Assembly: GCA_024698345.1 (NCBI GenBank)
Contig: JAILRH010000249.1
Coordinates: forward strand, 1-46,830
Reading direction: 5' to 3'
DNA length: 46,830 bases
Source: Lachnospiraceae bacterium
Lineage (GTDB): Bacteria > Bacillota > Clostridia > Lachnospirales > Lachnospiraceae
Numbering within the stretch: position 1 is the first letter of the stretch; each line of letters begins with the position of its first letter. The notes under the pieces are model-generated. The model had not been told where the DNA came from. It searched no databases and worked only from the letters and a program-made list of their open reading frames with translations. Made by a program: the position numbers and the translations under genes. Shown here in pieces: positions 16,660 through 25,410 of this stretch.

Positions 16660-18585
16660 TTAGCTGACTGTAAAATCATCATAGTCATCACTGTTGGTGA
16701 GAAGAACAACGACTGTTTCCGGTTTTCCGGCAGCCTTTATGGCTCCTATATCAAACTCCATTATTTTCTGACCTTTAACAACTTTGTCTCCTTCTTCAAC
16801 TAATGTATTAAATCCGTCGCCTTTCATCTCAACCGTATCTACACCTACATGAATGAGTAATTCCATGTCTCCTGCGCCTGTAATTCCAATTGCGTGTTTA
16901 CTCTCAGCAACTGAACTTATCTCGCCATCCATCGGAGCATAAACAATACCCTCATCCGGATTGATTCCAACACCTTGACCGAGAACGCCTGAAGCAAATG
17001 TGGCATCAGGTATTTCAGTGTATGGTATAATACTACCTTTTACAGGCTGTCCGATTTTGCCTGCAGAACAAGTCATAACTGTATTTGATACAATATCTGT
17101 TCCTATGCCTGATGATGCAGCAGGTTCATTATTAGTTGCGCCTGCATCTACAGCATGTGCAGCAGGTTCAGGATTTTCTTCCCAGAAGAACATTGTAAGT
17201 CCGAATGCAACACCGCCTGAAATTAAAAGTAAGATTGTATAAACACCAGGGTTGTTGATTGTGAGGTAACCTGGAATACCTGTTACACCGTAAGCTGTGG
17301 CACCGATTTTTACAATTGATCCAAAGAGTGCACCGCATGCACCGCCGACCATACCACAGATAAACGGTTTCATGAATCGGAAGTTAACACCGAATATAGC
17401 AGGTTCTGTAATTCCGAGTGCTGCTGACATTGAAGATGGAACTGCTACTGTTTTGAGTTTGGCCTGTCTACATTTGATACCAACTGCAAGACATGCACCA
17501 AACTGTGCAAAGTTTGCTGCAGATGCTATTGGCATCCAGGTATTCAGACCTGTTGATGAAAGCATACCTGCCTCGATAACGTTGTACATATGGTGAAGAC
17601 CCATAACAACCGTTGCAGGATAAATAGCTCCCATAATCATAGCTCCAGGTGGGAACTGTACAAGCCATTCAGCTCCTTTGAGAACAAAGTTTTCAAGTGT
17701 TGCAAAGATAGGTCCGATAACAACAAATGTAAAGAGTGCTGTTACAAAAACTGTTGTAATTGGTACAACAAATAAATCAATCATTTCGTTTACATGCTGA
17801 TGAAGCCATTTTTCAACTTTGCACATCAGCCAAATAGCAATCATAACAGGAATTACGTGTCCCTGATAGCCATGTCGGGATATGGAGCCCAGCACGTAAT
17901 CGCCAATGGTTATGTCACCAAACAGGTTCCATGACGGTATCTTTCCATCAGTGACACCGAAGAAACTGTTGATTGCGTCAGCACTACCAACATTCCAACC
18001 ATTTAGTAATCCGGTATGTACCATCATAAGTCCGATAACTGCAGCAAGGTAAACATTTCCACCGAATACCCTGGCTGCACTGATAGCAACAATAACAGGT
18101 AAAAATGCAAATGCAGTATTTGCAACCATATCCAAAAATGCATACCAGTCAGTATCTGCGAATGAAGGTATTGCTTTACCAAGAGCTTCAACAACACCCA
18201 TCATAAGACCTGATGCAACGATTGCAGGAAGAATAGGAACAAATACGTCACCCACTGATTTGAGTGCTCTCTTCCATGCAGGCTGTTGTGCAGCTGCGGC
18301 TGCCTTTACATCGTCCTTTGTTGCGGCAGACATTCCTGTCACTGATAAAAACTCATCATAAACTTTATTTACCGTTCCTGTTCCGATGATGAGCTGTAGC
18401 TGTCCGTTACTTTCGAACATACCTTTTACTCCGTCAACATTTTCAAGAGCCGCCTTGTCGATTTTGGAATTATCCTTTATTACAAGACGAAGTCTGGTTG
18501 CACAATGTGCTGCCTGAGCAACGTTCTCTCTACCTCCGATCAGAGAAACTATCTGCTCGGCACATTTTCTGTAATCAAGTGCCAT
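16660..18585 (-). CDS. scrA: Sucrose-type PTS permease EIIBCA
   Basis: This 641-residue membrane protein of the glucose/sucrose PTS superfamily imports and phosphorylates its sugar. Domain order is B-C-A. EIIB (1-85) has the phosphocysteine at Cys28 in AAHCATRLRL. EIIC (about 105-470) is multi-spanning, with GYQGHVIPVMIAIWLM and ALGITEPAIFGVNFRF, the sucrose-branch forms. EIIA (about 500-641) has the phospho-His579 in LLIHVGVDTVEMKG and its partner His in ESKHAIGI. The start MALDYRKCAEQI has GGAGG nine bases upstream. The sucrose call rests on family pattern and on scrK, a LacI regulator and a GH13_4 enzyme nearby; trehalose or another disaccharide is possible. Confidence 0.88.
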   Translation of the reverse strand: MALDYRKCAEQIVSLIGGRENVAQAAHCATRLRLVIKDNSKIDKAALENVDGVKGMFESNGQLQLIIGTGTVNKVYDEFLSVTGMSAATKDDVKAAAAAQQPAWKRALKSVGDVFVPILPAIVASGLMMGVVEALGKAIPSFADTDWYAFLDMVANTAFAFLPVIVAISAARVFGGNVYLAAVIGLMMVHTGLLNGWNVGSADAINSFFGVTDGKIPSWNLFGDITIGDYVLGSISRHGYQGHVIPVMIAIWLMCKVEKWLHQHVNEMIDLFVVPITTVFVTALFTFVVIGPIFATLENFVLKGAEWLVQFPPGAMIMGAIYPATVVMGLHHMYNVIEAGMLSSTGLNTWMPIASAANFAQFGACLAVGIKCRQAKLKTVAVPSSMSAALGITEPAIFGVNFRFMKPFICGMVGGACGALFGSIVKIGATAYGVTGIPGYLTINNPGVYTILLLISGGVAFGLTMFFWEENPEPAAHAVDAGATNNEPAASSGIGTDIVSNTVMTCSAGKIGQPVKGSIIPYTEIPDATFASGVLGQGVGINPDEGIVYAPMDGEISSVAESKHAIGITGAGDMELLIHVGVDTVEMKGDGFNTLVEEGDKVVKGQKIMEFDIGAIKAAGKPETVVVLLTNSDDYDDFTVS

Positions 18586-18614
18586 AAGAAACAACCTCCT
18601 TCCAAAAAATAATA

Positions 18615-18634
18615 TTAAATTGAAAACGATTACA
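18615..18634. promoter_or_regulatory. Operator in front of scrA, shared with the GH13 gene
   Basis: The 20 bp TTAAATTGAAAACGATTACA lies just downstream of the scrA -10 box, over the start of transcription. The same 20 bp occur in inverted orientation at 22454-22473 in front of the GH13 gene. The core TTGAAAACGATTACA is an imperfect palindrome centred on CG, as for LacI-family operators, and it also fits the cre consensus WTGNAANCGNWNNCW, so either ScrR, CcpA or both could bind. Confidence 0.85.
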
Positions 18635-18644
18635 ATCTATTTTC

Positions 18645-18673
18645 ATGGTAACATGATTTCTATGTTGCGTCAA
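18645..18673 (-). promoter_or_regulatory. Promoter of scrA-ptsH-scrK-ptsI
   Basis: Minus-strand TTGACG (18668-18673) and TACCAT (18645-18650) are 17 bp apart. The predicted start near 18638 is immediately upstream of the operator, the position expected for repression. Confidence 0.75.
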
Positions 18674-18734
18674 TTGACTGCAAGTTAAAAAATGAAAAAT
18701 TATAAAGATATTTTAATTGGATTTTTATTTTTTA

Positions 18735-19553
18735 TTATAGTAATTCCAACAATTCAAAACCTTTTGCAAGACCGTCTTTATCTACCGGTGGGCAAATTAT
18801 ATCACTTATTTTCTTTAATGCTTCAGCACCGTTTTCCATACAAACTGATGTGCCTACTGTCTCTATCATTTCAAGATCATTCATGCTGTCTCCGAAACCT
18901 ATGGTATCTTCCATTCCAAGACCGAAATGTTCAGCAACAAGTCTGACGCCTCTTCCTTTATCAAATTTTTTGTTGAGTAATTCGCCGTTGATACATGAGT
19001 GTGCTTTTACTTCCTGAACTACAAAACTAAAATCATCGCTAAGTTCTTTTTTTGCTTCATCCAATTGTGCAGGATCAGTACACATCATTATAATCTTGTA
19101 TATCGGACTCCCATCATATTCACTCATGGATTTGATTCCAAGATTTGATGATAATGCTTTTCGCCATCGTTCTATCTCACTGTTTCCTTCAGGTTGATTT
19201 TGTATAAACTCGTCCATATTGTCATCGCCCCAGGAACCGTTTTTAGCTTCGATGGTGCAGAATACCCCGTTCTTGTGGAATATATCCAAAGCCAGGTCTC
19301 TTTGCTCGTTACTCATAGGACAATCGAATAATACTTCATCGCCAACTGTTACATATCCGCCACTGCTTCCGACAATGCCATCAAAGCCATATTTGAGCAG
19401 AGGTTTTAACATGTCATAATTTCTGCCGGTACACAGAAAGACTTTGTTTCCTCTTTTCTGTGTTTCCTTAATTGCCATGACTGCACTTTCAGGTGGTGTA
19501 TTTTCACCTGCACCGGTAAGCGTTCCGTCAATATCCAGAAATATAAGTTTCAT
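18735..19553 (-). CDS. HAD-superfamily (Cof-type) sugar phosphatase
   Basis: This 272-residue cytosolic hydrolase has the Cof/class IIB HAD layout. Motif I is FLDIDGTLTGAG with the nucleophile Asp, the Ser motif II is in VGSSGGYVT, Lys motif III is near GELLNKKFDKGRGV, and motif IV is GFGDSMNDLEMI. Family members dephosphorylate sugar phosphates, FMN or PLP. It starts one base after the stop of the LacI regulator, within the GH13-lacI unit, so a sugar phosphate linked to sucrose use is a fair guess: it could remove phosphate from sucrose 6-phosphate or from overflow hexose phosphates. The substrate is not shown by sequence. Confidence 0.88.
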   Translation of the reverse strand: MKLIFLDIDGTLTGAGENTPPESAVMAIKETQKRGNKVFLCTGRNYDMLKPLLKYGFDGIVGSSGGYVTVGDEVLFDCPMSNEQRDLALDIFHKNGVFCTIEAKNGSWGDDNMDEFIQNQPEGNSEIERWRKALSSNLGIKSMSEYDGSPIYKIIMMCTDPAQLDEAKKELSDDFSFVVQEVKAHSCINGELLNKKFDKGRGVRLVAEHFGLGMEDTIGFGDSMNDLEMIETVGTSVCMENGAEALKKISDIICPPVDKDGLAKGFELLELL

Positions 19554-19554
19554 T

Positions 19555-20538
19555 TTAGACAGACCCCCTTTCGATGATTGAATATCCTAACATTACTTTG
19601 CTGATGAGATGGCTGTCACTCTCACCTTTCATTAATCCCCATAAAAGATTTACTGCAGTCTGACCGCATTTCTTATAGTACAGTTGAACTGTTGTAAGTT
19701 GAGGAGATGATATTTTATCACCCCAACTGTCACCAACTCCGGTAATTGAAATGTCATCAGGAATATTCTTGCCGGCCTCTCTGATTGCAAGCATTGCACC
19801 ATGTGCCATACGGTCCGTTGCACAAATTACTCCGTCCACTTTTTTGTGGGATTTAAGAATTTTCTTCATTGTTTCGTATCCACCATCTATTGTGAAGTCT
19901 GATTCGTATGCAATTAGAGATTTCTTGTCGATTCCAGCTTCTTCAAGAGCCTTTTCAACCCCTTCTTTTCTCATTTTTCCTGCAGCACGATCAATGCTTG
20001 GAGCTCCTATAAATGCGATATGCTTCCTGCTCTTTAACATCAGCTTAGTGATGTCGTACATTGCACTTTTATCATCGTAGAATACAGATGGAACACCTTT
20101 AAAATGCTGTCCCGTAACAACTATAGGTATCGAACATTTTTCCAATGTTGTTTTGAGATGAGGTGTCATGTAAGTACCCATCAAAATGATTCCGTCCATT
20201 TTTGATTTTTCCATTTGCTCAATATAATAAATTTCTTTTTCTTTTTTATTATCTGTTACGCCGAGAATTACCGTATAATTGATTTTTTCGACTTCATCTG
20301 CTATTCCTGCCATTATTTGAGCAAATGATTCTGAATCAAGTCTTGGCACGATGACACCGATATTACCGCTTTTTCCCGTACGCATTGTCTGAGCCATGGC
20401 ATTTGGTACATAATTATTTTCTTCAACTATTTTTTGTATTATCTCTCTTTTTTCATCGCTGAGGGAACCACCGTTAAAATATCTGCTAACGGCTGCTACG
20501 GATACCCCGGCCATTTTTGCAATATCTTTAATCGTCAT
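19555..20538 (-). CDS. scrR: LacI-family repressor, probable sucrose regulator
   Basis: This 327-residue regulator has an N-terminal LacI helix-turn-helix (TIKDIAKMAGVSVAAVSRYF), the hinge helix around YVPNAMAQTMRTG, and a periplasmic-binding-protein-like effector domain (about 60-327). The start overlaps the 3' end of the GH13 gene by 11 bp and the downstream HAD gene begins one base after its stop. Two identical 20-bp near-palindromes at the promoters of the GH13 unit and of scrA are its likely targets, which would make it autoregulated. The effector is unknown; fructose or a sugar phosphate is usual for ScrR-type proteins. Confidence 0.9.
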   Translation of the reverse strand: MTIKDIAKMAGVSVAAVSRYFNGGSLSDEKREIIQKIVEENNYVPNAMAQTMRTGKSGNIGVIVPRLDSESFAQIMAGIADEVEKINYTVILGVTDNKKEKEIYYIEQMEKSKMDGIILMGTYMTPHLKTTLEKCSIPIVVTGQHFKGVPSVFYDDKSAMYDITKLMLKSRKHIAFIGAPSIDRAAGKMRKEGVEKALEEAGIDKKSLIAYESDFTIDGGYETMKKILKSHKKVDGVICATDRMAHGAMLAIREAGKNIPDDISITGVGDSWGDKISSPQLTTVQLYYKKCGQTAVNLLWGLMKGESDSHLISKVMLGYSIIERGSV

Positions 20539-22402
20539 TTGTTTCTTTCACCTCTTTAAACGTTGTAAGAAACCACTTAAACTCATGACTGCTAAGAGTT
20601 ATATTTTTAACGATGACTTTTTTTCTTGTTATGATATCAGTATAGTTTTCACTCTCGTCAATCCAGGCAGTCTCATCACAGTCACTAAAATTGAAAAGGG
20701 CAATTAATTTCTCGCCTTTATAATATCTTCCTATTCCGAGTATATGATCATTCCAGGTCTCTACAATCCAGGCATCAGCATTGCTGTCAAATACCCGGTG
20801 TTCAGATCTGAGTTTTGTTAGTTTCTTTAGTCCGTTAAAAATTTGATTTTCTCTGGTACCTTTCTTTTTTCGTTTTGCGACCGCATTCCAATTCAAATCT
20901 CCTCTGTGAAGATATCTGCTGTCTGAAGATTTGTTTGGATTCTCGTGATAAGTGTAATCGTTAAGCTGTCCTATTTCATCACCGCTGTACAGGACAGGAA
21001 TTCCACTTTGGGTTAGCAAGAATGCATGAAGCATAATATCCAGTTTTATTCCTCTTGCAAGTTTATCCTGATCTCTTTCATATTCGGCAGCTTCAATACC
21101 ACATAGTGATGCGGTTGTTCCGCACAATCTTGCATCCTGAAGTTTTGGATCGTCATTATATAATTCACCACGACCATCAGAACCATAATATTTGCCTGTC
21201 AGATAATCGTTTAGGAATTTTTTGTGATCAGGCTCTTTGCATCCGAATTGTTTAAGGAAATTATAATCAAGCCCCCATCCTATATCATCATGACACCTGA
21301 GATAATTAAGAAATACATATTCTTTTGGAAGAGCAAAGACTGTTCCAAGCTGGTGCTTAATAAGTCTGACATCTTTTGTCGCCACTGTATGCCAGGTACT
21401 GGCCATTGTTGTGACATTATAAAGCATCTGACACTCAGGTTTGTCAACAGTTCCAAAGTATGGAACAACTTTGGAAGGCTCCATTACAACCTCGCCTAAT
21501 AGTAATGTTCCGGGACACACAATTTCAGTTGCAATCCTCATAATTCTTACAAGAGTGTGAACTTCCGGAAGGTTTCGACAGGATGTATTAATCTCTTTCC
21601 ATATATAAGGAACAGCATCAAGTCTGATAATGTCAACTCCCTGATTACATAGATACAACATAGTAGCAGTCATATCATTGAACACTGTCGGATTATAATA
21701 ATTCAAATCCCACTGGTAAGGATAAAATGTGGTCATTACTACCTTTTGGGCTTCCTCACACCAGGTAAAATTACCGGGAGCGGTTTGTGGAAATACCTGA
21801 GGAACTGTTTTTTCGAAGAGATTAGGAATATCCCAGTTATTGAAAAAGAAATATCTGTCCTGAAATTCTTTTTCTCCTCTTTTGGCACGAACTGCCCATT
21901 CATGATCTTCGCTTGTATGATTCATAACAAAATCAAGACATATTCCGATTCCTCTCTCGTGGCATGCTTTTGAAAGATCAGCCAAATCATCCATTGTTCC
22001 AAGTTCGGGTTGTACTTTTCTGAAATTAGAGATTGCGTAACCGCCGTCATTTCTGCCTTCCGGACTTTCAAGCAGAGGCATGAGATGAAGATAATTTACA
22101 CCACATTCCTGTATATAATTAAGGTGTTTTTTTACGCCTTTTAGATTACCTGCAAAACAGTTTGTATACATGAGCATGCCTAGCATCTCGTTTCCACTGT
22201 ACCAATCTTTTACAACAGTCCTTGCTTCGTCCCAGTCTTTTAATTCACTGTCTCGATTCCGGTAATATTCATACAGCATGCTGATAAAGTATTCAAATGC
22301 CTGCATATCATTTTTATAAATCTCACAGTACAGCCATTTTAATTCATCATAGTAAATGGACAGACGGTCATTGAAAGTTTTATCATATTTTTCTTTTTTC
22401 AT
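20528..22402 (-). CDS. GH13_4 amylosucrase-like glucoside hydrolase/transferase
   Basis: This 624-residue enzyme resembles the Neisseria polysaccharea amylosucrase along its whole length, including the all-helical N-terminal domain. Key residues in this numbering are Asp119 (NDGGYA), His162 (VMNHTS), Arg260 and nucleophile Asp262 (IIRLDAV), acid/base Glu304 (LLGEVV), His371 with Asp372 (CHDDIGW) and Arg496 (SDSRYLHR). Amylosucrases cleave sucrose and either build alpha-1,4-glucan or hydrolyse. The start chosen has GGAG eight bases upstream; the frame is open to an ATG at 22429 and a TTG at 22441 without SD. It leads the unit with the LacI regulator. In a PTS locus the substrate may be sucrose 6-phosphate; sequence does not settle this. 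Confidence 0.88.
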   Translation of the reverse strand: MKKEKYDKTFNDRLSIYYDELKWLYCEIYKNDMQAFEYFISMLYEYYRNRDSELKDWDEARTVVKDWYSGNEMLGMLMYTNCFAGNLKGVKKHLNYIQECGVNYLHLMPLLESPEGRNDGGYAISNFRKVQPELGTMDDLADLSKACHERGIGICLDFVMNHTSEDHEWAVRAKRGEKEFQDRYFFFNNWDIPNLFEKTVPQVFPQTAPGNFTWCEEAQKVVMTTFYPYQWDLNYYNPTVFNDMTATMLYLCNQGVDIIRLDAVPYIWKEINTSCRNLPEVHTLVRIMRIATEIVCPGTLLLGEVVMEPSKVVPYFGTVDKPECQMLYNVTTMASTWHTVATKDVRLIKHQLGTVFALPKEYVFLNYLRCHDDIGWGLDYNFLKQFGCKEPDHKKFLNDYLTGKYYGSDGRGELYNDDPKLQDARLCGTTASLCGIEAAEYERDQDKLARGIKLDIMLHAFLLTQSGIPVLYSGDEIGQLNDYTYHENPNKSSDSRYLHRGDLNWNAVAKRKKKGTRENQIFNGLKKLTKLRSEHRVFDSNADAWIVETWNDHILGIGRYYKGEKLIALFNFSDCDETAWIDESENYTDIITRKKVIVKNITLSSHEFKWFLTTFKEVKETNDD

Positions 22403-22453
22403 TTGCTGTTCTCCATAACTATATTTCATATTTAAAACCAATTGAAACTAAAG

Positions 22454-22473
22454 TGTAATCGTTTTCAATTTAA
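22454..22473. promoter_or_regulatory. Operator in front of the GH13 gene
   Basis: This is the inverted exact copy of the scrA operator (18615-18634), 20 of 20 bases. It abuts the -10 box and covers the predicted start, so binding should block transcription. Confidence 0.85.
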
Positions 22474-22502
22474 ATTATAGAATACCATTTTTGTTTAATC
22501 AA
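22474..22502 (-). promoter_or_regulatory. Promoter of the GH13-scrR-HAD unit
   Basis: Minus-strand TTGATT (22497-22502) and a perfect TATAAT (22474-22479) are 17 bp apart, in the short gap after acyP. Predicted start near 22467. Confidence 0.85.
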
Positions 22503-22527
22503 TAGGTGAGATAAATTCAGTGATATT

Positions 22528-22806
22528 TTACCACTTGGTATCAAATCCCCATTCGTTATCTAAAACCGGAATTGATTTCTTGTCTATTCTTTCAATGGAA
22601 ATAAAACGACCTCTTTCAATCTTTTCTATTACTCTGTCAATTTCAGCAACCGTTCCCTGAATTTCCATAGTAACACTTCCGTCATCTTCATTTCTTACCC
22701 ATCCTGTGCATCCATATGCCGACGCTGCGTGGCAGGCAGTATATCTAAATCCTACGCCCTGCACATCTCCATAGAATGATATTGAGTATCGTACTTTTGA
22801 ATTCAT
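22528..22806 (-). CDS. acyP: Acylphosphatase
   Basis: This 92-residue enzyme hydrolyses acyl phosphates such as acetyl phosphate or 1,3-bisphosphoglycerate. The two signatures are complete: YGDVQGVGFRYTA, with the catalytic Arg, and GWVRNEDDGSVTMEIQG, with the catalytic Asn. Length is standard. It lies between the leuS terminator and the promoter of the GH13 unit, so it is probably transcribed alone. AGGAGA precedes the ATG. No functional link with the neighbours is evident. Confidence 0.96.
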   Translation of the reverse strand: MNSKVRYSISFYGDVQGVGFRYTACHAASAYGCTGWVRNEDDGSVTMEIQGTVAEIDRVIEKIERGRFISIERIDKKSIPVLDNEWGFDTKW

Positions 22807-22874
22807 AAACTACTCTCCTATATGTAATTATTGCGATATTTCAACTCCACCATAAGTATAAAGTGAATGTGCAA

Positions 22875-22917
22875 TAAAATACTCCCTATCGTGTTAAATC
22901 ACATAATAGAGAGTATC
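22875..22917 (-). terminator. Intrinsic terminator after leuS
   Basis: On the minus strand ATACTCTCTAT (22906-22916) pairs with ATAGGGAGTAT (22879-22889), 11 bp with one G-U pair, followed by TTTTATT. It separates leuS from acyP. Confidence 0.8.
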
Positions 22918-22953
22918 TTATCAATATTCTAATATATATAAATATGTCAATTA

Positions 22954-25368
22954 TTATTTTGCAACGATGTTTACGATTCTTCCCGGAACGTAAATTTCCT
23001 TGATAATGTTTCCTGAAAGCTTATCTCCAAGTGCTTCTTTTGCTGTTGCAATTGCATCTTCTTTTGAAGCAGATTTATCAATTGAGATTGTTGTCTTTGT
23101 CTTTCCGTTAATCTGAACAGCGATTTCAACTACAGATTCAACAGTCTTTGCTTCATCGTATGTTGGCCATGATTCGAAAGCAATTGTGTCATTGTGTCCC
23201 ATCTTCTGCCAGATTTCTTCACCTACGTGAGGACAAATACATGAGAACATCTTGATTAAACCTTCAGCGTATTCTCTTGGGCATGAGCCTTCTTTGTATA
23301 CTTCATTTACAAAAATCATCATCTGGCTGATAGCTGTATTATATCCTAAGGTCTCAAAGTCATTTGTAACTTTCTTTACTGTCTGATGATATACCTTTGT
23401 GAGGTTATCATTGTTTCCGTCAATGATGTTTGCAGGCTCTGTAAAGAATGTCCAAACTCTGTTAATAAATCTTTTTGCACCATGTACGTTGTTTGAGTTC
23501 CATGGCTTTGACACTTCAAGAGGTCCCATAAACATTTCGTAAAGTCTTAATGTATCAGCACCGAAATCTCTAACGATATCACTAGGATCAACAACGAATT
23601 CAGGGAAACGTTTACCCATTTTGATTCCGTTTTCGCCCAAAATCATACCCTGGTGAACAAGCTTTTTGAATGGCTCTTTTACTGGAGAGAGACCTTCGTC
23701 ATAAAGGAATCTGTTCCAGATTCTTGAGTAGATAAGATGTCCTACTGCATGCTCAGGACCACCTACATATAAATCAACAGGGAGCCAATGTTTAAGTAAT
23801 TCCTGATTTGCAAATTCTTTGTCATTTTCAGGATCAATATATCTCATGTAGTACCATGATGATCCGGCAGAACCAGGCATTGTAGATGTCTCTCTTGTAC
23901 CTTTTACGCCGTTTGCATCATACTGCTTCCATTCTGTAGCATTTTCAAGAGGAGCTTTGCCGTTTTTGCCCTTGTAATCATCAAGTTCAGGAAGAATAAG
24001 TGGTAATTCCTCATCAGGAAGTACATAGATTTCTCCGTCTTCTTTGTATACACAAGGAACTGGTTCGCCCCAGTATCTCTGACGTGCAAAAATCCATTCA
24101 CGGAATTTGTAGTTTACTTTTTCTCTTGCAACGCCCATTTTAACGAGCTTATCTGTAATGGCAACTTTTGCTTCCTCGACAGTAAGACCTGTGAATTCTT
24201 CTGAATTTACTAATTTGCAGCCTTTTCCAAGGTAATCCTGCTTCTCGAAAGCACACTCAGATACATCTCTTCCATCGATAACCTGAATCATGTCGATGCC
24301 ATGAACCTGTGCGTACTCGAAGTCTCTCTGATCGTGACTAGGAACAGCCATAACAGCACCTGTACCGTAACTTGCAAGTACGAAGTCTCCGATAAATAAA
24401 GGAACTTCTTTTCCGTTTACAGGATTGATAGCATAAAGACCTTCTAACTTGCATCCTGACTTTGTCTTGTTAAGATCAGTACGGTCAAGATCGCTTTTCT
24501 TCATTGTTTCATCTATGTAGGCCTGAACTTCTTCTTTGTTTTCGATTCTGTCCATAAGGCCTTTAACGATATCTCCATCAGGAGCAAGTACCATAAATGT
24601 GATACCGTAAATTGTCTCGATACATGTAGTAAAGATTGAGAACTTTCCGCCTCCAACAATGTCAAAATCAACTTCTACACCTGTAGATTTGCCAATCCAG
24701 TTTCTCTGAATTTCTTTTGTTGATTCAGGCCAGTCAATCTCATCAAGACCTTCCAATAACTTTTCGGCAAAAGCAGCCTGATCAATAACCCATTGCTTCA
24801 TATTCTTTCTTACAACAGGGAAACCGCCACGCTCAGACTTACCATCGATAACTTCGTCATTTGAAAGAACTGTTCCAAGTTCTTCACACCAGTTAACAGG
24901 CATGTCAATGTATTTTGCATATCCCTTGTTATATAACTGTTTGAAAATCCACTGAGTCCATTTGTAGAACGAAGGATCTGAAGTAGCAACTACTTTTGAC
25001 CAGTCATAATCAAAACCTAATTCTTTTAACTGTTTTGAGAATGTCTGAATATTTTCCTGAGTAAATCCGTTTGGATGATTACCTGTATTTACAGCATACT
25101 GTTCTGCAGGAAGACCAAATGAGTCATATCCCATCGGATGTAATACATTGTAACCCTGCATTCTTTTCATTCTTGACATAATATCTGTTGCTGTGTATCC
25201 TTCAGGATGTCCTGCGTGAAGACCAACTCCTGATGGATATGGGAACATATCAAGTGCGTAATATTTTGGCTTTGAGAAATCCCAAACATCAGTCTTGAAT
25301 GTTTCATTCTCTTCCCAATATTTCTGCCATTTCTTTTCCACAACTTTGTGGTTGTATGCTTCTGCCAT
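22954..25368 (-). CDS. leuS: Leucyl-tRNA synthetase
   Basis: This 804-residue class Ia synthetase charges tRNA-Leu. The HIGH-type motif is in PYPSGVGLHAGHPEGY (about 38-53). The inserted CP1 editing domain (about 220-410) contains FTTCIETIYGITFMVLAPD and GTGAVMAVPSHDQRDFEYA with the conserved Asp that blocks charging of leucine in editing. The KMSKS-loop reads KMGKR (583-587). Both TTCIET, in place of the common TTRPDT, and KMGKR differ from the textbook enzyme and probably mark a short clostridial LeuRS branch. No T-box is seen upstream; the leader instead has a long inverted repeat. AAGGAGG precedes the ATG. Confidence 0.97.
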   Translation of the reverse strand: MAEAYNHKVVEKKWQKYWEENETFKTDVWDFSKPKYYALDMFPYPSGVGLHAGHPEGYTATDIMSRMKRMQGYNVLHPMGYDSFGLPAEQYAVNTGNHPNGFTQENIQTFSKQLKELGFDYDWSKVVATSDPSFYKWTQWIFKQLYNKGYAKYIDMPVNWCEELGTVLSNDEVIDGKSERGGFPVVRKNMKQWVIDQAAFAEKLLEGLDEIDWPESTKEIQRNWIGKSTGVEVDFDIVGGGKFSIFTTCIETIYGITFMVLAPDGDIVKGLMDRIENKEEVQAYIDETMKKSDLDRTDLNKTKSGCKLEGLYAINPVNGKEVPLFIGDFVLASYGTGAVMAVPSHDQRDFEYAQVHGIDMIQVIDGRDVSECAFEKQDYLGKGCKLVNSEEFTGLTVEEAKVAITDKLVKMGVAREKVNYKFREWIFARQRYWGEPVPCVYKEDGEIYVLPDEELPLILPELDDYKGKNGKAPLENATEWKQYDANGVKGTRETSTMPGSAGSSWYYMRYIDPENDKEFANQELLKHWLPVDLYVGGPEHAVGHLIYSRIWNRFLYDEGLSPVKEPFKKLVHQGMILGENGIKMGKRFPEFVVDPSDIVRDFGADTLRLYEMFMGPLEVSKPWNSNNVHGAKRFINRVWTFFTEPANIIDGNNDNLTKVYHQTVKKVTNDFETLGYNTAISQMMIFVNEVYKEGSCPREYAEGLIKMFSCICPHVGEEIWQKMGHNDTIAFESWPTYDEAKTVESVVEIAVQINGKTKTTISIDKSASKEDAIATAKEALGDKLSGNIIKEIYVPGRIVNIVAK

Positions 25369-25410
25369 TTTTCCTCCTTATATCTGCAGATGCAGATTCT
25401 ATTCATAATT

